NCBI GenBank assembly: GCA_023382655.1
Contig: JAHDWK010000046.1
Coordinates: 1-37,232 of the forward strand
Length of the DNA stretch: 37,232 nt
Direction: 5' to 3'
Source: Anaerolineae bacterium
Lineage (GTDB): Bacteria > Chloroflexota > Anaerolineae > Promineifilales > Promineifilaceae
Shown here: positions 26,835-34,432 of the stretch, one piece after another
Position numbering within the stretch: the first letter of the stretch is position 1
Layout: the number at the start of each line of letters is the position of its first letter
Made by a program: the position numbers and the translations under genes
The notes under the pieces: model-generated
What the model saw: only the letters and a program-made list of their open reading frames with translations
What the model was told of the DNA's origin: nothing
The model's database searches: none

Positions 26835-27535
26835 CAGACCCCTCCCAGGAAAAGCACCTGACCGGTGACAAAGCTGCTTTGCGGTCGGATAAAAAAGTCA
26901 ATCACATTGGCAATATCCTCAAATTCGCAGAAGCGATGGATAGCCTGGCGGTTGAGCAGATCATTGAGCTTGTCTTCAGGCACAGCACGGATGAGATCGG
27001 TTTTGACCGGGCCGGGGCCAACGGCGTTGACGGTGATGCCCGCCGCCGCCAGTTCTCTGGCCAGAATTTGGGTCAGGTTCAAGACGGCTGCTTTGGAAGC
27101 GGCGTAAACGGCTTCCCCTTCCAGTTTGAGGGGGGTGGCGATGGTGACAAAGTTGACGATACGGCCGTAGCCCGCCCGCTGCATCAACCGGGCCGCTTCC
27201 CGGCAAAATAAAAAGGTACCCATAAAGTTAGTGTTTAGAATGTTTTGCGCCGTTTGCAGTGGCGTCAGCAGGGTATGGTTCATGGCGGCAATCCCGGCAT
27301 TGTTAATCAGCACATCCAGCCGTTTATAGTTCTGGCGAATCTCCGTAAACATCGTTTTGACGCTGGTTTCATCAGCAACATCCAGACAATAATGGCGATA
27401 ATTCTCCACCTGCCACTCGACCGGGCGGCGGCTGCATCCCACCACCTGGAAGCCTTGCCCCAGGTAATGCTGCGCCAGATATTTACCAATGCCCCGGCTG
27501 GCGCCGGTAATCACTATTGTCGGTTGTTTTTCCAT
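26834..27535 (-). CDS. SDR-family oxidoreductase, FabG-like
   Basis: A 233-residue classical short-chain dehydrogenase/reductase. The cofactor site is TGASRGIG (about 10-17), followed by CSRRP after the second strand, compatible with NADP(H). NNAG is present, the catalytic Tyr/Lys are in YAASK, and PGPVKTD and the C-terminal GQVLFLGG complete the fold. At the position of the catalytic Ser (13 residues before Tyr) there is Thr. Family members reduce beta-ketoacyl thioesters or oxidise hydroxyacyl groups. Placed between a free ACP and an acyl ligase, it most likely acts on a carrier-bound acyl group. The ATG at 27535 follows AAGGTGG and lies 38 nt after the ACP stop; the 3' end overlaps the ligase by one base, a sign of translational coupling. 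Whether it works in reduction or oxidation is not shown. Confidence 0.93.
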   Translation of the reverse strand: MEKQPTIVITGASRGIGKYLAQHYLGQGFQVVGCSRRPVEWQVENYRHYCLDVADETSVKTMFTEIRQNYKRLDVLINNAGIAAMNHTLLTPLQTAQNILNTNFMGTFLFCREAARLMQRAGYGRIVNFVTIATPLKLEGEAVYAASKAAVLNLTQILARELAAAGITVNAVGPGPVKTDLIRAVPEDKLNDLLNRQAIHRFCEFEDIANVIDFFIRPQSSFVTGQVLFLGGV

Positions 27536-27573
27536 CCTACCACCTTCGTTTGAGGACGATTTAGCAAATCGCC

Positions 27574-27894
27574 CTACGCTTGCAGGGTGACCGGCGCTGC
27601 TTCTTTCAGGAGTGCGGTGATATAAGCGACCAACGTGGCCACCGTGCGGAACGGGCTGTTGCGCTGCGACATCGCCCGTTCATCGGCCAGCGTGATAGGG
27701 ACGCCAAATTCGTCTTCGATGTTTTGTTCGGCGGCCACAATCAGATTTACCAATTCCAACGAATCCAGCCGCCCACCACTGCCGTATAAAACGGTGTCTG
27801 GTGATTTCTGGAGCCGCCTCTCTGGCGGCAAGATGTCATTCAGTTCATCTATGGCTTGAAAAACAGCCTCGGTCGTTCTTTCTATATCTGTCAT
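27574..27894 (-). CDS. Free-standing acyl carrier protein of the ligase/SDR cassette
   Basis: A 106-residue carrier protein. Phosphopantetheine would attach to Ser45 in LDSLELVN, followed by an acidic recognition helix (AAEQNIEDEFG). The frame also allows an upstream TTG at 27930 overlapping the PKS-B stop, but I chose ATG 27894 because AAAGAGG stands just before it and the extra 12 residues look non-functional. The sequence differs from the ACP domains inside the PKS modules and from the other free ACP at 34433-34678. Carrier proteins of this look occur next to AMP-ligases and SDRs in clusters that make acyl groups for transfer; I recall this from general knowledge and did not search for it. 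Likely role: carrier for the unit activated by the adjacent ligase and reduced by the SDR. Confidence 0.9.
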   Translation of the reverse strand: MTDIERTTEAVFQAIDELNDILPPERRLQKSPDTVLYGSGGRLDSLELVNLIVAAEQNIEDEFGVPITLADERAMSQRNSPFRTVATLVAYITALLKEAAPVTLQA

Positions 27895-27905
27895 CCTGAC
27901 CTCTT

Positions 27906-27937
27906 TGCGGTCAACCGCCCATGCGGTCAACCGCCCA
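27906..27937. repeat. Perfect 16-bp tandem duplication at PKS-B/ACP junction
   Basis: The unit TGCGGTCAACCGCCCA occurs twice in direct succession (27906-27921 and 27922-27937). It spans the PKS-B stop codon (27927-27929) and the leader of the ACP gene. Sixteen is not a multiple of three, so the duplication changes the reading frame of whichever frame crosses it. The PKS-B stop lies inside the right-hand copy. Confidence 0.85.
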
Positions 27938-30900
27938 ATTCCGCCAACAACAATGCCTCGGCTTCTTCTTCGGAAAGCCCGGCTATTTCTGCCTGTAGTT
28001 CATCGGTTAGATCAACTTCACTGGTCACGGCCGTGTCCGTCACTTCCAGGCGTAATACCTGCCGCGCCAGATAGTTAGTGAGCGATTGCACCGTTGGATA
28101 ATCAAAAACTACCGTTTTCGACAGGCGGGCATTGAGACCAGCCTGCAAGCGCTTTTGTAACTCTACCGCCATGAGTGAATCCATCCCCATCTCAAACAAT
28201 CGCCGGTGCGGGTCTAAGCGACGCGCCGAACCAATGCCCAACACCTGCACCGCCTGCTGCTGCACATGCCCCAACAGCAACTCTTTCTGTTTGACAGGCG
28301 GAGTCTGCTCCAATTCTCGCCAGAATTGGGCTGCCTGGGGTGGTGCATCGTCTGTATTCTGGCGCGCCGACCGGGTAAATTCGGCGAAAAAGGGCCAGTT
28401 ATGGCGCAGCGACGTTTGTTGAGCGAAGGCGTCCCAGTTGATGGGGAAAATGCCCACCTGCGACGCCCCCTGTTCGAGGGCACGGTGCAACAAAGCAATA
28501 CCCTGGGTCGGGGGAATAACGCCGATGCCTTGCCCCAACCAATGCTGCTTTTGCGCGTCGCTCAACGCCGTGGCCATGCCCACACCGGCCCAAGGTCCCC
28601 AATTGATGCTCAAGGCTGGCAATCCCTGGAGTCGGCGGGCATGGGACAGGGCGTCCATGAAGGCATTGGCCGCCGCATAATTCCCTTGCCCGGCCGACCC
28701 CATCAGGGAGGAGATGGAGGAAAAGAAAATGAAGAAGTCCAGCGGTTGTTTGCTGGTCTGGGTGTGCAAATGCCAGGCCCCGGCCACTTTGGGGGCCATT
28801 ACCTGGGTAAAATGTCCCCATTCCTGGTGCAGCAAGATGCCGTCATGCAGCACTCCGGCGGCGTGGATGATACCGCGCAAAGGGGGCATATTAGCCTGGA
28901 TATGGCTGAGCACGGCCGTCACCTGCTCAGCCTGGGTAATGTCAGCGGCCAATACGGTCACGGCCGTGCCCATCTGCTCTATCGCGGTAATGGCTGCCTG
29001 GGCTTCGGCTGTAACGCCACGCCGCCCTACCAACACCAGATGGCGCGCCCCCTGTTCCGCCAGCCAGCGAGCCAGAGTTAAGCCCAATCCGCCCAAACCA
29101 CCGGTAATCAAATAAGCGCCATCATCGCGGATGGTGATGTCCAGCACATCATGTTGGCTTCGCTGCGCCCGCACCAGGCGGGCCACGTAGCGTTGTCCCT
29201 GGCGAAAAGCAGCCTGGTCTTCGCCATCGGCAGCCAGGATGTGGGATAGGATAACGGCCGTGTCCGGCTGCCCACTTTCCAGGTCTACCAATCCCCCCCA
29301 GATTTCCGGGTGTTCCAGCGCCACCACCCGGCCCAGACCCCATAGCGGCGCTTGCGCCAGAGCCATTGAATTGTCTTCGGCCGTTACCGGCTGCGCGCCC
29401 TGAGTCACAAGCCACAGCCGGGGCGTGTGTTCGCTTTCCAGGCGGGCCAACGCCTGCACCAGGTGAAGCGCCCCCTGCCCGGCCAGATTTTGCACCGCTT
29501 CCATCTGTGCCAGTGAATCTGCCGGTGTGGTTTCCAGGCCCCATAAATAAACTACATGATCCAGCTTTTCCGCCTCTATCACCGCCAATAATTGGGCGAA
29601 ATCGTCAGGCTGCGCCGGGTTTAAATGCCACTGCCCGTCGTCCCTCGTCTGCAAGCTGTCTCCGGGCGTAACCACCAGGCAGCGTTGTCCCTGAGCCGTC
29701 AAGGTATCCACCAGTTTTTGGCTGAAAGCATTGTCATGGCCGAAAAGGAGCCAGTTGTCTGCTGGCGGCAATGCCGGTGTGGCCACCGGGCTGGCCGACC
29801 ATTGCATCTGGTACATCCACGCAGCCGGTTCCGCCTCTACGGGCCGCAGCAAAATATCACGCGGCGCGCGTTTGAAATGCAGGCCGGTGACTTCGGCCAC
29901 CATCGCGCCGGAGGCGGCAAACAGGGTAATGTCGCCGGAGAAGGTCTGGTCATTACTGTTGTCCTGTGGATGCAGGCGGGCATGGCACCACAGTGCGTCC
30001 GGGACACGGCCGTTGAAACGGGCGTTAAAACGAAAACCGTCAATCCCCAATGGGATGTAAATGTCACCGGTGCGCAAAATATGCGTCACGCCCCCACCGG
30101 GTAGCGTGGTACAGAGGAATTGGAAGAGAGAATCTATCAGGCCAGGGGGCAATTGAAACATCTCGGCCTGATCAGCCGGTTGTGGCGGGCGTATCTGGCA
30201 AATAGCCTCGCCGTCGCGCCGCCAGATTTGTTGCAGCCATTGAAAACGTGGTCCCAGGTTATATCCGGCGGCGGCAAAATCTTTGTAGAACACTTCGCCC
30301 GCCAGCTTTTCGGGGCAGCGAGTCTGGATGGTTTGCCCGTCTGGCGTGGGCGCAGCCGGAGCAATTGCCCCCACCGTTACCTGGCCGGAGGCGTGTAACT
30401 GCCACTCACCCGCCTTGGCAGCCGGACGGCTGTGTATCGCAAATGTGTATTTTTCCGGGCCATCCGGGCTTAAAATGACCTGGACGACCCGCCCGGCGGT
30501 AGATAAAGTCAGCGCGTGGGTAAAGGTGATGTCGGTTAACTGGCAGGCGTCTGTGCCCAGGTGCGCGCGCACGGCCGATAAAATCATCGAGAGATGATGT
30601 GCGCCTGGCGCTACCACCTCGCCATACAGACGGTGATCGTCCAGGAAGGGATGGGAGGTGAGGGTTACGGCCGTCTCAAACACCACGGCTCGCCCCAACA
30701 GAGGCGAACGCAGCTGGTACCCCAACCAGGGATGAAGCTTTTCATCAGCCGGATAAGGAGTGCGAGATGGTGTGGCCCGGCCGTTGCCGCTTTCCAACCA
30801 ATACCGCTCCCGTTGCCAGGGGTAGGGGGGTAAATGCACGACCTCGCCGCCGGGGTAAAGCGATGACCATTGCAGGGCATAACCCAGGGTGTAGAGCGCA

Positions 30901-33548
30901 CCCAGAGAAGCCAGCATGGTCTTACGGTCAGGCTGTTTGCGTCGCAGTGAAGGCAGAACGTGCCCTGTTTTCTGGTTGGCCGCCAGCCGTTGGCTGATAT
31001 AACCGCCCAATACGGGGTGTGGACTGATTTCGATGAAGGTGGAGAATCCTTGCTCTGCCAGCACCTGCACCGCCTCATCAAACCAAACCGTCTGGCGCAG
31101 GTTGCGGCCCCAATAAGCGGCGTCTAATTCCAGCCCGTTCACGGCCTGACCGGTAACGGTGGAAAAAATGGGGATGACGGCCGTTTGTGGCGACAGCCCG
31201 GCCAACACCTGCTCCAATTCCGCCTGAAATGGGGCCATTTGCGGGCTGTGAAAAGCATAATCTACCGGCAGGCGGCGGTAAAAAATCCCCGCTTCATCCA
31301 GATGAGATAGGAAATTTTCCAGAGTTGCCGCATCCCCGGAAAGCGTGATCGCTTCCGGCCCGTTTACCGCGGCAATGGCCAGACGGTCAGCATAGCCATT
31401 GAGTAGATGCCGCGCCTTGTCGAGCGAGAGGTCAACGGCGGCCATTTTGCCCAGGCCGGTGGCGGCCTGCATCAGCTGTCCCCGGTGGTAAATGACCTGA
31501 ATCGCCTGTTCCAGAGTCAGGCTGCCGGCCACGTAAGCGGCGGCCACTTCGCCGACGCTGTGGCCCACTACGGCGCCTGGTTCAATGCCCCAGGACTGCC
31601 ACAAAGCCGCCAGCGCGATCTGCACGGCAAAAAGAGCAGGTTGGGCCACGGCCGTTTGCTCCAACCGCGAGTGGTTTTCTTCAGCCATCAATTCGTCAAT
31701 AAGCGACCAATCGGCGTGGGCGCGCAACAGCCGGTCACATTGCTCAATAACCGCCCGGTACACCGGCTCCTGGGCATACAGTTCGCGCCCCATGGCCCAC
31801 CATTGCGGCCCCTGCCCGGAAAAGACAAAAACGGGTGGGGGTAACAGCATATAGGCAGCCTCTTCTGCTCTCACTCCGCTCACTTCCTCGCCGCGTACAA
31901 AAGCCTCCAGTTTTGTCATCAGTCCCGCCTGACCCGTGAATGCCACTGCCAGACGATACGGATGGTGGGTGGCACGCCGACTGGCGGTGTAACAGAGATC
32001 AGACAGCGACAGATCGGGATGGGTTTGCAAGAAGGAGAGCAGGGTTTGGGCCGTTTCCTGGCGGGCTTCGGCCGTGCGTGCGGACAGCGGCAGCAGCAAA
32101 GCGGGCGCAGCCACCGGTTCGGGCAGGTTGTTTTCCATTTGGGGGGGCAGACCGGCCAGTAAGATGTGGCAATTGGTGCCGCCAAAACCAAAGGAACTGA
32201 TACCGGCCACAGGCGGTTCGTCTGGATCAGGCCAGGGGGTCACGGCCGTTGGCACTTTCAGTTTGAGCGTTTCAAAAGGGATATTGGGGTTGGGTTGGGC
32301 AAAGTGCAGGTTAGCGGGAATCAGCCCTTCTTTGATGGCCAGGGCGACTTTGATCAACCCGGCTACCCCGGCGGCCGCTTCCAGGTGACCGATGTTGGTT
32401 TTGACCGAACCGAGCAGCAACGGCCGTGTCTCTTCTCGCCCGGCGCAATAAATCGCGCTCAACGCCTTCGCTTCAATAGGGTCGCCTAATGGCGTACCTG
32501 TGCCGTGTGCTTCCACGTATTGCACTTTTTCCGGGGACAGCCCGGCGCGGCGGCAGGCGGCGCGTAGTACCGCTTCCTGCGCGGCCGTGTTCGGCACGGT
32601 CAGGCCGGTATTGATCTGTTTAGTTTCGCGGCGTCTGTGGCGAATGGTGCGGGCAGCAGTGACGATGCGCTGCATAGCGGAGAGGCCGGTCTCACGGCCG
32701 TCATTGTTGACGGCGCTGCCCTGAATGACACAGTAAATGGGGTCGTGGTCGGCCAGAGCCTGGGACAACATCTTCAACACCACCACACCGCCGCCTTCGC
32801 CACGCACAAAACCATTGGCGTGGGCGTCAAAGGTGCGGCAACGGCCGTCTGGGGATAGGCCGCCAAATTTGGACATCATCAGGGTGCTGTCCGGGGCCAG
32901 CATCAGGTGGACGCCGCCGGCCAGCGCCAGTGTGGACTCGCCACTGCGCAAACTGATACACGCCTGGTGAATGGCTACCAGCGAGGACGAACAGGCGGTG
33001 TCAATGGTCATACTTGGCCCGCGAAAGCCAAAAGCATACGACACACGGTTGGCAATAATGCTGAAATGGGTGCCCGTGGCCGTGTGTTGGGCAATGTATT
33101 CCAGGTCATTTTTGTGATGCAGGGTGGCATAATCAGCCCAGGAAGCGCCAAAAAAGACGGCCGTGTCACTTTCCCGCAGCGCCTCCACATCCTGGCCCGC
33201 ATCCGCCAACGCTTCCCAGGCCAGTTCCAGCATCAACCGCTGCTGCGGGTCCATCTGCACAGTTTCGCGGGGGGAGATACCAAAAAAGAGAGGATCAAAC
33301 TGGTCTACCTGACGCAAGAAGCCGCCCCAGCGGGTATTTATTTTCCCTGGAGCCGCCAAGTCGGGATCATACAATTGGTGGGCGTCCCAACGGTCAGCAG
33401 GGACTTCGGTGATGGCGTCTACGCTGTTACATAGCAGTTGCCAGTATTCACGGATATTTTCCGCGCCGGGGAAACGGCCGCTCAGACCAATGATGGCGAC
33501 CGGTTCCATCTTCTGCTCATCGTGAACACCATTTATGTGCCTGAACAC
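27927..33548 (-). CDS. Modular type I PKS, KS-AT-DH-KR-ACP, no N-terminal docking helix (PKS-B)
   Basis: An 1,873-residue module in standard order. I place the start at GTG 33548 because GAGGAGG (33555-33561) lies 6 nt upstream; ATG 33509 is the alternative. KS: Cys186 in DTACSSS, HGTGT, KTNIGH; residues about 289-315 are an Arg-rich insert absent from the other KSs here. AT: FSGQGPQW, Ser664 in GHSVGEV, His767 in YAFH, probably malonyl though the signature is mixed. DH: HPWLG, His972 in a complete HxxxGxxxxP, Asp1139 and Gln1143 in DSLFQ. KR: TGGLGGLG, LHD (B-like), Ser1611 and Tyr1624. ACP: Ser1791 in MGMDSL. The acidic C-terminal tail (LSEEEAEALLLAEL) resembles a docking element. The protein begins almost directly with the KS, so it may be the first extension module and take its substrate from a free ACP. 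It follows a non-coding gap and probably opens the operon. Expected outcome: an alkene unit. Confidence 0.96.
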   Translation of the reverse strand: MFRHINGVHDEQKMEPVAIIGLSGRFPGAENIREYWQLLCNSVDAITEVPADRWDAHQLYDPDLAAPGKINTRWGGFLRQVDQFDPLFFGISPRETVQMDPQQRLMLELAWEALADAGQDVEALRESDTAVFFGASWADYATLHHKNDLEYIAQHTATGTHFSIIANRVSYAFGFRGPSMTIDTACSSSLVAIHQACISLRSGESTLALAGGVHLMLAPDSTLMMSKFGGLSPDGRCRTFDAHANGFVRGEGGGVVVLKMLSQALADHDPIYCVIQGSAVNNDGRETGLSAMQRIVTAARTIRHRRRETKQINTGLTVPNTAAQEAVLRAACRRAGLSPEKVQYVEAHGTGTPLGDPIEAKALSAIYCAGREETRPLLLGSVKTNIGHLEAAAGVAGLIKVALAIKEGLIPANLHFAQPNPNIPFETLKLKVPTAVTPWPDPDEPPVAGISSFGFGGTNCHILLAGLPPQMENNLPEPVAAPALLLPLSARTAEARQETAQTLLSFLQTHPDLSLSDLCYTASRRATHHPYRLAVAFTGQAGLMTKLEAFVRGEEVSGVRAEEAAYMLLPPPVFVFSGQGPQWWAMGRELYAQEPVYRAVIEQCDRLLRAHADWSLIDELMAEENHSRLEQTAVAQPALFAVQIALAALWQSWGIEPGAVVGHSVGEVAAAYVAGSLTLEQAIQVIYHRGQLMQAATGLGKMAAVDLSLDKARHLLNGYADRLAIAAVNGPEAITLSGDAATLENFLSHLDEAGIFYRRLPVDYAFHSPQMAPFQAELEQVLAGLSPQTAVIPIFSTVTGQAVNGLELDAAYWGRNLRQTVWFDEAVQVLAEQGFSTFIEISPHPVLGGYISQRLAANQKTGHVLPSLRRKQPDRKTMLASLGALYTLGYALQWSSLYPGGEVVHLPPYPWQRERYWLESGNGRATPSRTPYPADEKLHPWLGYQLRSPLLGRAVVFETAVTLTSHPFLDDHRLYGEVVAPGAHHLSMILSAVRAHLGTDACQLTDITFTHALTLSTAGRVVQVILSPDGPEKYTFAIHSRPAAKAGEWQLHASGQVTVGAIAPAAPTPDGQTIQTRCPEKLAGEVFYKDFAAAGYNLGPRFQWLQQIWRRDGEAICQIRPPQPADQAEMFQLPPGLIDSLFQFLCTTLPGGGVTHILRTGDIYIPLGIDGFRFNARFNGRVPDALWCHARLHPQDNSNDQTFSGDITLFAASGAMVAEVTGLHFKRAPRDILLRPVEAEPAAWMYQMQWSASPVATPALPPADNWLLFGHDNAFSQKLVDTLTAQGQRCLVVTPGDSLQTRDDGQWHLNPAQPDDFAQLLAVIEAEKLDHVVYLWGLETTPADSLAQMEAVQNLAGQGALHLVQALARLESEHTPRLWLVTQGAQPVTAEDNSMALAQAPLWGLGRVVALEHPEIWGGLVDLESGQPDTAVILSHILAADGEDQAAFRQGQRYVARLVRAQRSQHDVLDITIRDDGAYLITGGLGGLGLTLARWLAEQGARHLVLVGRRGVTAEAQAAITAIEQMGTAVTVLAADITQAEQVTAVLSHIQANMPPLRGIIHAAGVLHDGILLHQEWGHFTQVMAPKVAGAWHLHTQTSKQPLDFFIFFSSISSLMGSAGQGNYAAANAFMDALSHARRLQGLPALSINWGPWAGVGMATALSDAQKQHWLGQGIGVIPPTQGIALLHRALEQGASQVGIFPINWDAFAQQTSLRHNWPFFAEFTRSARQNTDDAPPQAAQFWRELEQTPPVKQKELLLGHVQQQAVQVLGIGSARRLDPHRRLFEMGMDSLMAVELQKRLQAGLNARLSKTVVFDYPTVQSLTNYLARQVLRLEVTDTAVTSEVDLTDELQAEIAGLSEEEAEALLLAELGG
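32604..32687 (-). other. In-frame 81-bp insert in the KS of PKS-B
   Basis: In the other KS domains of this window the segment NxDGxxxG runs directly into LTVPN or a close variant. In PKS-B 27 extra residues separate NNDGRETG from LTVPN, rich in Arg (IRHRRRETKQ). The flanks match the KS family closely on both sides, so this looks like an insertion in a surface loop ahead of the HGTGT motif rather than a diverged KS. Confidence 0.8.
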
Positions 33549-33554
33549 ATCCAA

Positions 33555-33561
33555 CCTCCTC
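33555..33561 (-). promoter_or_regulatory. Ribosome binding site deciding the PKS-B GTG start
   Basis: The minus strand reads GAGGAGG, then six bases, then GTG at 33548. Neither the ATG at 33509 nor any codon further upstream has a comparable purine-rich site at a proper distance. Confidence 0.7.
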
Positions 33562-33677
33562 ACATAACAAGCGCAGCCTGAAATAACAACTGTCAACGGC
33601 AGCCAGCCAGCTAACAACAAAACCACTAGAAGAATCTGGTTTTATGTGGAGGGATTTACACCGCCAATTGATAGGGG

Positions 33678-33706
33678 CTTATCTGATGATTATTTATAAA
33701 CGTGAA
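33678..33706 (-). promoter_or_regulatory. Weak candidate promoter for the PKS-B operon
   Basis: On the minus strand TTCACG (33706-33701) and GATAAG (33683-33678) each match the -35 and -10 consensus at four of six positions with exactly 17 nt between them, in AT-rich DNA. A start site near 33671 would give a leader of about 120 nt. Matches this weak arise by chance, so this is only a candidate. Confidence 0.22.
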
Positions 33707-33771
33707 GGGGGGGTAAGGAAATAGACAGATGAATAGGGGACTAGACATTTGTACTTAAGAGGGGTAAGGAG

Positions 33772-33796
33772 GGGAGGTGGTCTCCCGCCACCTCCC
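33772..33796 (-). terminator. Strong hairpin just downstream of the membrane-protein gene
   Basis: A perfect 9-bp stem (GGGAGGTGG / CCACCTCCC) with a 7-nt loop begins 11 nt past the TAA of the membrane-protein gene. On the minus strand it is followed by a C/T-rich run but not a true U tract, so it may be a weak or factor-assisted terminator, or an mRNA-end stabiliser. Its position fits the end of one transcription unit before PKS-B. Confidence 0.45.
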
Positions 33797-33806
33797 GTCT
33801 ACCGGA

Positions 33807-34352
33807 TTAACGGCGGGGGTTTAACAGCAGATAAACGCCAGCCGCCACTAAGAGGATCGGCCACCAACGGCCGTGCCCACTGAAAACTACCATCTCAAAA
33901 AAGAGCGCCAGGCCCACAAAAACCATTAACAATATGCGAATCCATTGTGGCCCCTTCTGGTGAATGGAATGGTCGGGATTAAACCGATTGGCGTACATCC
34001 GGCCGACAATAGAAGCTATGGGTACCAGCGTCCAGGCATACGCCCAGCTTTCATAATGATCCACCACCTCCACAAAAGCCGTTACTAAGCCGATCATTAC
34101 CAAGACAGCGCCAATGCGGGCCAGGATGGTGGCCCGTTCCGTCGGTTCATCCGGGCCAAGCTGAACAGCAGGTATGAGTAGAAGCGCCCCTGGAATGATG
34201 ATATACAACGGCCAGGGCACGCTGTGTACTTCCAGGTTGAGCATATTCATGCCCAACAGCGCCAACCCGGCCAGCATCACCACAATGCCTGGCCACACAG
34301 ACCCTCTGACGCCGCTTGCGCCATCTTCTTCAAACATCTCTTTAGTTTTCAT
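33807..34352 (-). CDS. Small multi-pass membrane protein of unknown function
   Basis: 181 residues with five to six hydrophobic segments at about 20-38, 46-64, 76-95, 104-120, 137-155 and 162-178. A short acidic N-terminus (MKTKEMFEEDG) precedes the first segment. The first pair of helices and the ending WWPILLVAAGVYLLLNPRR resemble the helical repeats of LiaF/LiaI-like and DUF5668-like envelope proteins; this is pattern memory, not a search. There are no transporter ATPase motifs, no large loops and no catalytic signature. The ATG at 34352 has a strong AAAGGAG ribosome site 7 nt upstream. It lies among PKS genes on the same strand, 80 nt after the free ACP and before a hairpin and non-coding gap. 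It could serve envelope stress, export or self-protection, or be a bystander. Confidence 0.85.
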   Translation of the reverse strand: MKTKEMFEEDGASGVRGSVWPGIVVMLAGLALLGMNMLNLEVHSVPWPLYIIIPGALLLIPAVQLGPDEPTERATILARIGAVLVMIGLVTAFVEVVDHYESWAYAWTLVPIASIVGRMYANRFNPDHSIHQKGPQWIRILLMVFVGLALFFEMVVFSGHGRWWPILLVAAGVYLLLNPRR

Positions 34353-34397
34353 CGTTCACTCCTTTGGCTACGGCCGTTCCCCGACCATGCTGCCTGA

Positions 34398-34425
34398 TGC
34401 GAGCCGGTCAACAGACCAACTCGCA
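34398..34425 (-). terminator. Hairpin after the free ACP gene, possible attenuator
   Basis: In the 80-nt gap between the ACP stop and the membrane-protein start the minus strand can fold TGCGAG...CTCGCA around an inner GGTC/GACC pairing with a four-base loop. No U tract follows, so read-through into the membrane-protein gene is likely. It could trim expression or stabilise the upstream mRNA end. Confidence 0.35.
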
Positions 34426-34432
34426 GGGGATA

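Larger units (their letters stand above)
33549..33806. other. Non-coding gap between membrane protein and PKS-B
   Basis: I see no gene in this stretch of about 258 bp. It is AT-richer than the coding DNA around it. It contains a strong hairpin next to the membrane-protein stop, a weak promoter candidate, a TTGACA hexamer on the minus strand (33591-33596) without a good partner at 16-19 nt, and the PKS-B ribosome site. It is the longest gap in the window and the best place for an operon boundary. Confidence 0.7.

Noticed and set aside
27895..27930. TTG at 27930 as start of the cassette ACP, overlapping the PKS-B stop
   Set aside because: TTG is rare, the added residues run through the 16-bp tandem repeat, and the ATG at 27894 has its own AAAGAGG site.
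28266..29081. Open frame of 271 codons on the plus strand
   Set aside because: It lies wholly opposite the KR/ACP coding region of PKS-B. High GC leaves antisense frames open. Its translation shows no recognisable domain and no ribosome site.
33591..33596. TTGACA hexamer as -35 box for PKS-B
   Set aside because: No acceptable -10 hexamer lies 16-19 nt downstream on the minus strand, and the resulting leader would barely include the ribosome site.
33549..33626. Longer N-terminus for PKS-B starting at 33626 with a hydrophobic, signal-like stretch
   Set aside because: The extra residues would read through the ribosome site GAGGAGG and have no relation to KS proteins. The GTG at 33548 with ideal spacing explains the start, so the apparent signal peptide is translated non-coding DNA.
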